Assembly: GCF_900111145.1 (NCBI RefSeq)
Contig: NZ_FOIR01000003.1
Span: 248,001-312,000, forward strand
DNA: 64,000 bases
Reading direction: 5' to 3'
Origin: Roseivirga pacifica
Lineage (GTDB): Bacteria; Bacteroidota; Bacteroidia; Cytophagales; Cyclobacteriaceae
The notes under the pieces are model-generated. The model made no database searches. It saw only the letters and a program-made list of their open reading frames with translations, and had not been told where the DNA came from. Position 1 is the first letter of the stretch, and every line of letters starts with the position of its first letter. Below, one piece after another: positions 60,602 to 64,000 of the stretch. Made by a program: the position numbers and the translations under genes.

Positions 60602-60733
60602 ACCCTGAACATAGCCGAAGGGTCTGCCCAACTTAACGATCATTGTTTACGACATTTGTAGTCAACTCATAGCAGAAACTGACCGCAGTTCCCCTCTCTC
60701 TTTTCACCCTGAATGTAGCCGAAGGGTCAGCCC
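60602..60733. repeat. Two type B repeat units right of the nuclease gene
   Basis: Units at 60602-60629 and 60706-60733 share ACCCTGAA, then TAGCCGAAGGGTC and GCCC. The stretch between them (60630-60705) has no recognised content. The whole gap 60511-60806 holds no gene. Confidence 0.78.
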
Positions 60734-60794
60734 TGTTGAATGGCCAATAACACAACCTTACAGCCAAGGAAGTCAAAACATCCCACATTCCTTG

Positions 60795-60802
60795 TACCTT
60801 TG
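60795..60802 (+). promoter_or_regulatory. -7 promoter element before the VF530 gene (TACCTTTG)
   Basis: It matches TAnnTTTG and ends 4 bases before the ATG at 60807, the same close arrangement as before aroQ. This suggests an almost leaderless message. Confidence 0.4.
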
Positions 60803-60806
60803 TGCC

Positions 60807-61055
60807 ATGCCCATAAAGTACACAAAAACAAAAAAGGTTGTGGAGCAACCGAACAACCCGCTGCATGGCGTAAAACTGGCGGATATCTTAAATGAACTGG
60901 TGGCTGATATAGGTTGGGAGCAAATGGCTGCTGAAGTGAATATTAATTGCTTTAAGAGCAATCCCACCATTAATTCCAGCCTTAAGTTTTTACGAAAAAC
61001 TCCGTGGGCAAGAGCAAAAGTAGAAGCGCTTTACCTTAAAGTTTTCAATCTGTAA
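60807..61055 (+). CDS. VF530 family DNA-binding protein (DUF2132)
   Basis: The 82-residue protein has the VF530 pattern NNPLHGVKLADILNELVADIGWEQMA and INCFKSNPTINSSLKFLRKTPWARAKVEALYL, close to the full length of the family. Members are small helical proteins considered to bind DNA. The start is ATG 60807, because five codons upstream in frame (from 60792) overlap the promoter element. rlmF follows 2 bp later, so the two genes are co-transcribed. Confidence 0.88.
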   Translation: MPIKYTKTKKVVEQPNNPLHGVKLADILNELVADIGWEQMAAEVNINCFKSNPTINSSLKFLRKTPWARAKVEALYLKVFNL

Positions 61056-61057
61056 TC

Positions 61058-62086
61058 ATGAGAAACAAGAAAGCTAAGGTGAATGAGTGGCAACAGAAGT
61101 TTGCCAACAGCAAGCAGAAAAAAAGCACAAAGCCAAAACTGGCTGCCAAAACCAAACTACACCCACGCAACATACATAATGGCCCTTACGACCTAGATGA
61201 ACTGGTAAAGGCCGTACCGGAACTGAGTGACTACTTAACCACGAATGTACGAGGTGAACAAACCGTGAAATTTGCCGAGCCACAAGCCGTTTTACTCCTA
61301 AATAAGGCACTCTTACTCACCCATTACAATCTTGATTTTTGGGACATTCCAGAAGGCTTTCTATGTCCGCCAATTCCTGGCCGTGCCGATTACATTCATT
61401 ATCTGGCAGACTTGTTGGCCGGAAGTAACTTTGGCAATACGCCAAAAGCCAAGGTGCTCGATATTGGCGTTGGCGCCAACTGTGTTTACCCCATTATCGG
61501 CACTCAAACCTATGATTGGTCTTTTGTTGGTAGCGAGGTAAACCCCAAGGCCGCAGCATCTGCCAAAACCATTGTAGCGCGCAACTCAAGACTTGAGGGT
61601 AAGGTTGAAATAAAGGTACAACCCAACGCAAAAGATTTGCTCTATGGCATTATCGACCATAACACCAAGTTGGACGCGGTAATGTGCAACCCGCCATTTC
61701 ACGCTTCGCGAGAAGCCGCTCAGGAAGGCACCAATCGAAAACTAACCAACCTTAATCAAAAACATACAAAAGAAGCCGTACTTAACTTCGGAGGACAATC
61801 TGACGAGCTCTGGTGCGAAGGTGGTGAACGTAGGTTCATTAGCGACCTAATTCGTGAGAGCAAGAAGTTCGCTGAAAACTGCTTTTGGTACACCACCCTA
61901 GTTTCAAAAGCCTCTAACCTAAAAGCCCTGCAAGACAATTTGGACTACAATAAAGCCGCAGAAGTAAGAACCATAGCCATGAGCCAAGGCAACAAGTCGA
62001 GCCGCATTTTAGCATGGACATTTTTAGATGCGGAACAGAAAAAGGCTTGGCAAAAGGAGCGGTGGAACACGGACAAAAAGCAATAG
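61058..62086 (+). CDS. rlmF: 23S rRNA (adenine1618-N6)-methyltransferase RlmF
   Basis: RlmF (342 residues) methylates A1618 of 23S rRNA. Seen are the N-terminal lysine-rich part, LHPRNIHNGPYDLDELVKAVPEL, the SAM motif VLDIGVGANCVYPIIG, GSEVNPKAAASAK, the catalytic NPPFHAS, and SKASNLKALQDNL near the end. The length is typical. It is coupled to the VF530 gene. No obvious terminator follows. Confidence 0.94.
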   Translation: MRNKKAKVNEWQQKFANSKQKKSTKPKLAAKTKLHPRNIHNGPYDLDELVKAVPELSDYLTTNVRGEQTVKFAEPQAVLLLNKALLLTHYNLDFWDIPEGFLCPPIPGRADYIHYLADLLAGSNFGNTPKAKVLDIGVGANCVYPIIGTQTYDWSFVGSEVNPKAAASAKTIVARNSRLEGKVEIKVQPNAKDLLYGIIDHNTKLDAVMCNPPFHASREAAQEGTNRKLTNLNQKHTKEAVLNFGGQSDELWCEGGERRFISDLIRESKKFAENCFWYTTLVSKASNLKALQDNLDYNKAAEVRTIAMSQGNKSSRILAWTFLDAEQKKAWQKERWNTDKKQ

Positions 62087-62163
62087 TATTTGCTCAAAAT
62101 ATTTTTGTCGACTGCGTTAAAAATCTCATGCTTTTTACATTAATTCGACCGCAATTTTAAAGC

Positions 62164-62628
62164 ATGAAAACACTATTCACACTTGTGCTGCTTTTGGGGT
62201 TATTTCAACTCTCAATGGCGCAAACTAAACCCGAGCTCACATTCGAAAGAGGAAGAATTGAGCAAGAAGGGGTTAACCTTAGAATGAAAGAGGCCATGGC
62301 CTTAATGCAGAACTACCCTGAATCTTTGGAATACCTAAAAAAGGCGAGAACAAACAATACTTTTGCTGGTGTTTTTGGTTTTATTGGTGGCTATTTAATT
62401 GGCTATCCATTGGGCCAATCAATTGCTGGTGGAGATGCCAACTGGGGAATGGCAGGCGCTGGTGCCGCTGTTATTCTAGTGGCACTTCCTTTTCATTCTG
62501 CCTTTAAAAAGAATACCCAATTGGCCATTGAGTTATACAACCAAGCCGACTATAAAGCCTTGAACAATGATGTTCAACTGAACATTGGACTGGTAGGTAA
62601 TGGTATAGGCCTTAAGGTTACTTTTTAG
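62164..62628 (+). CDS. Hypothetical protein with signal peptide and glycine-rich membrane segments
   Basis: The 154-residue protein has a signal peptide (MKTLFTLVLLLGLFQLSMAQ), a charged helical part, then two membrane-like stretches rich in glycine (NTFAGVFGFIGGYLIGYPLGQSIAGG and WGMAGAGAAVILVALPFH). These suggest insertion in a membrane. The tail LNIGLVGNGIGLKVTF is like a terminal beta strand. Similar small proteins are familiar from Bacteroidota, but no function is known to me. It lies between rlmF and the nitroreductase gene. Confidence 0.7.
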   Translation: MKTLFTLVLLLGLFQLSMAQTKPELTFERGRIEQEGVNLRMKEAMALMQNYPESLEYLKKARTNNTFAGVFGFIGGYLIGYPLGQSIAGGDANWGMAGAGAAVILVALPFHSAFKKNTQLAIELYNQADYKALNNDVQLNIGLVGNGIGLKVTF

Positions 62629-62679
62629 ACCAAACGTCAGGTCAACAACAGGCACCTCAATTAACTTTTATATATCTTC

Positions 62680-63387
62680 ATGGCTTTAAAACTCACCATG
62701 GAAAAAGAAATGAAGGTAATTGAAGGATTTGAGCACATTAAGTACAGTCACGTACACTATCCGCCAGAAGAAATGGTTTCGCGTAGCCAGCAGTATTACG
62801 ACTGGATGGAAACCCGCAGATCTGTACGTGACTTTTCTGACAAACCAGTACCTAAAGAGGTTATTGAAAACATCATAAAATCGGCCTCCACCGCTCCTTC
62901 TGGTGCGCATAAGCAACCTTGGACATTCTGCGTGGTTAGCAATGCCGAGCTAAAAAAGCAAATTCGCGAAGCAGCCGAAGAGGAAGAATATGAAAGTTAC
63001 ACCAAGCGCATGAGCGAAACTTGGTTAGACGATCTAAAGCCTATGGCTACCAACCATCAAAAGCCATTTTTGGAAACAGCCCCCTATCTTATTATAGTTT
63101 TCAAAAGAGCATTTGAATTTGATGAAGATGGCTCAAAACACCAAAATTACTATGTAAATGAGTCTGTTGGACTAGCTTGCGGCTTTCTAATTTCGGCCAT
63201 TCATGATGCTGGTTTGGTTACACTCACCCATACGCCTAGCCCAATGGGTTTTCTGCATAAAATTTTGGAACGGCCAGAGAATGAAAGACCATTCCTACTA
63301 TTACCTGTTGGCTATGAGGCAGATGAAGTTTATGTTCCGAACAATAGAAGAAAATCGCTTGAAGAAGTAGCCGTGTTTTATGAGTAG
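62680..63387 (+). CDS. Nitroreductase family flavoprotein, iodotyrosine-deiodinase-like
   Basis: The 235-residue FMN enzyme has the nitroreductase start RRSVRDFSDKPVPKEVIENIIKSASTAPSGAHKQPWTF. It continues with an insert that resembles the active-site lid of iodotyrosine deiodinase: EEEEYESYTKRMSETWLDDLKPMATNHQKPFLETAPYLIIVF. A Glu, a Tyr and a Lys in this segment could bind a halotyrosine as in the animal enzyme. Structural studies have shown bacterial members, including one from Bacteroidota. The substrate here is inferred only. Its stop overlaps the next gene by 8 bp. Confidence 0.85.
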   Translation: MALKLTMEKEMKVIEGFEHIKYSHVHYPPEEMVSRSQQYYDWMETRRSVRDFSDKPVPKEVIENIIKSASTAPSGAHKQPWTFCVVSNAELKKQIREAAEEEEYESYTKRMSETWLDDLKPMATNHQKPFLETAPYLIIVFKRAFEFDEDGSKHQNYYVNESVGLACGFLISAIHDAGLVTLTHTPSPMGFLHKILERPENERPFLLLPVGYEADEVYVPNNRRKSLEEVAVFYE

Positions 63388-64000
63388 ACTCCTAATTGTC
63401 CTTTTGCTAATTGTTGGATTCAGTGCGCAAGCACAACGTTATCCAAAGAGAAAAATCCGTAAAGACCTACAAGAATTACCCGGTTTTGGTGAATCCTACA
63501 TCGGGTTTAAACTTTACGATCCGCAAAAGGACAAAGTGATAGCTGAAAACTTGTCGGAGAAGTTTATGACACCGGCCTCCAACACCAAGCTTTTCACTTT
63601 TTACGGAAGTCAAAAATGGTTGCCAGATACGCTTCCGGCAATGGAATATGTGCAGCGAGGCGACTCCATCATCTTCTGGAGTACTGGATATCCGCTAACC
63701 CTTCATCCAGACCATCCGGATTCTTCGGTGATCAATTTCTTGAGTCAGGTTGAACCAAACAAACAACTTTACTATTGGCCTCGCCCTACTGAAGATGGCC
63801 GTTTTGGTCCGGGCTGGGGATGGGACGATTACGATGGCTACTATGGTGCCGAAAAAGCTACTTTCCCTATTTACGGCAACAGCATACAATTTATAGTCGA
63901 CAGTCAGAACCGCAGCTTCAGCATGACTCCAAATCACCCAGGCTTTAAGGTGAAAGTGAGCGATGCAACCGACACGCGTGTACGAATTAGCCGAGATGAG
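63380..64000 (+). CDS. D-Ala-D-Ala carboxypeptidase/endopeptidase, PBP4 type (S13), 5' part
   Basis: The gene is open from ATG 63380 to the right edge (207 codons). A signal peptide (MSRLLIVLLLIVGFSAQAQ) is followed by the active-site motif PASNTKLFTFYG (Ser67, Lys70), and GPGWGWDDYDGYYGAEKATFPIYGNS, which matches the S13 family GWxWDDY segment before the second domain. Such enzymes trim pentapeptides and cut cross-links in the periplasm. The SxN and KTG motifs would lie beyond the window. It overlaps the nitroreductase gene by 8 bp. Confidence 0.85.
   Translation, partial: MSRLLIVLLLIVGFSAQAQRYPKRKIRKDLQELPGFGESYIGFKLYDPQKDKVIAENLSEKFMTPASNTKLFTFYGSQKWLPDTLPAMEYVQRGDSIIFWSTGYPLTLHPDHPDSSVINFLSQVEPNKQLYYWPRPTEDGRFGPGWGWDDYDGYYGAEKATFPIYGNSIQFIVDSQNRSFSMTPNHPGFKVKVSDATDTRVRISRDE

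Larger units (their letters stand above)
60003..60629. mobile_element. Candidate repeat-flanked GIY-YIG element
   Basis: The GIY-YIG gene sits between direct copies of a compound repeat: type A (60003-60041 and 60540-60578, one difference in 39 bases), then a GTAGACGAAGCATC segment (seen near 60107 and 60576), then a type B unit (60135-60162 and 60602-60629). The left side has an extra insertion with a partial type B unit. No target-site duplication could be defined. Mobility is inference. Confidence 0.5.

Noticed and set aside
1-64000. tRNA, rRNA, riboswitch or insertion sequence
   Set aside because: No cloverleaf, rRNA stretch, known riboswitch core or transposase was recognised on either strand; small RNAs cannot be excluded by reading alone.

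Overview
The window looks like the chromosome of a member of the Bacteroidota, most likely of the Cytophagales type. The evidence is a type IX secretion (T9SS) cassette (PorP/SprF protein, OmpA protein and a giant adhesin with a gliding-motility C-terminal domain), Bacteroidota-restricted families (DUF2851, YkuD_2, short GIY-YIG genes in palindromic repeats), several TAnnTTTG promoter elements and the near absence of Shine-Dalgarno sequences. No rRNA, tRNA or CRISPR array was seen. Most of the window is ordinary housekeeping sequence; the accessory parts are a restriction-modification island (20.5-23.7 kb), the adhesin cassette (28.3-48.5 kb) and a GIY-YIG/repeat element (60.0-60.75 kb).

Layout. 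1-8 kb: 3' end of a prolyl oligopeptidase, an M28 peptidase with an altered zinc site, a 38-residue membrane peptide, a TPR-like secreted protein, and a minus-strand group trhO > uridine phosphorylase > two different L,D-transpeptidases. 8-15.4 kb (minus): a NeuD/PglD-like acetyltransferase, the tight group ftsK > lolA > pyrF > DUF2851, and pyrD with a TTG start. 15.5-19.4 kb (plus): universal stress protein, MscS channel and CorA transporter in overlapping order, then a CapA-like protein. xerD follows on the minus strand.

20.6-23.4 kb: an AT-richer three-gene type II restriction-modification operon of XRE regulator, Dcm-like C5 methyltransferase and MvaI/BcnI-like endonuclease, all overlapping, with a palindromic operator candidate at its promoter. 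23.7-28.3 kb (plus): aroQ, a lipoprotein, marC family, rnhA, trmN6, a VOC protein and a polyphosphate glucokinase-like ROK kinase.

28.3-48.5 kb (minus): one operon made of a 5861-residue adhesin (about 15 Ig/PKD-like domains, about 34 DUF11 domains and a type B T9SS sorting domain), a PorP/SprF protein and an OmpA/PD40 protein. The DUF11 array has a three-domain higher-order period and a recent near-identical duplication with an offset of about 1.14 kb. Just upstream, in the same direction, lies a small protein that I read as a bacterial Vms1-like (VLRF1) release-factor-fold protein.

49.3-64 kb: PBP1A, a saccharopine dehydrogenase-like protein, cytidine deaminase plus an alpha/beta hydrolase, a two-domain jelly-roll protein, an M19 dipeptidase, a lipoprotein penicillin acylase, the GIY-YIG element, VF530 protein plus rlmF, a glycine-rich membrane protein, an iodotyrosine-deiodinase-like nitroreductase and the 5' end of a PBP4-type carboxypeptidase. 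Cell-envelope enzymes are frequent: two L,D-transpeptidases, PBP1A, PBP4 and LolA.

The best candidates for something new are the VLRF1-like protein next to the giant adhesin gene, the GIY-YIG gene between direct copies of palindromic repeats, and the super-repeat organisation of the adhesin.
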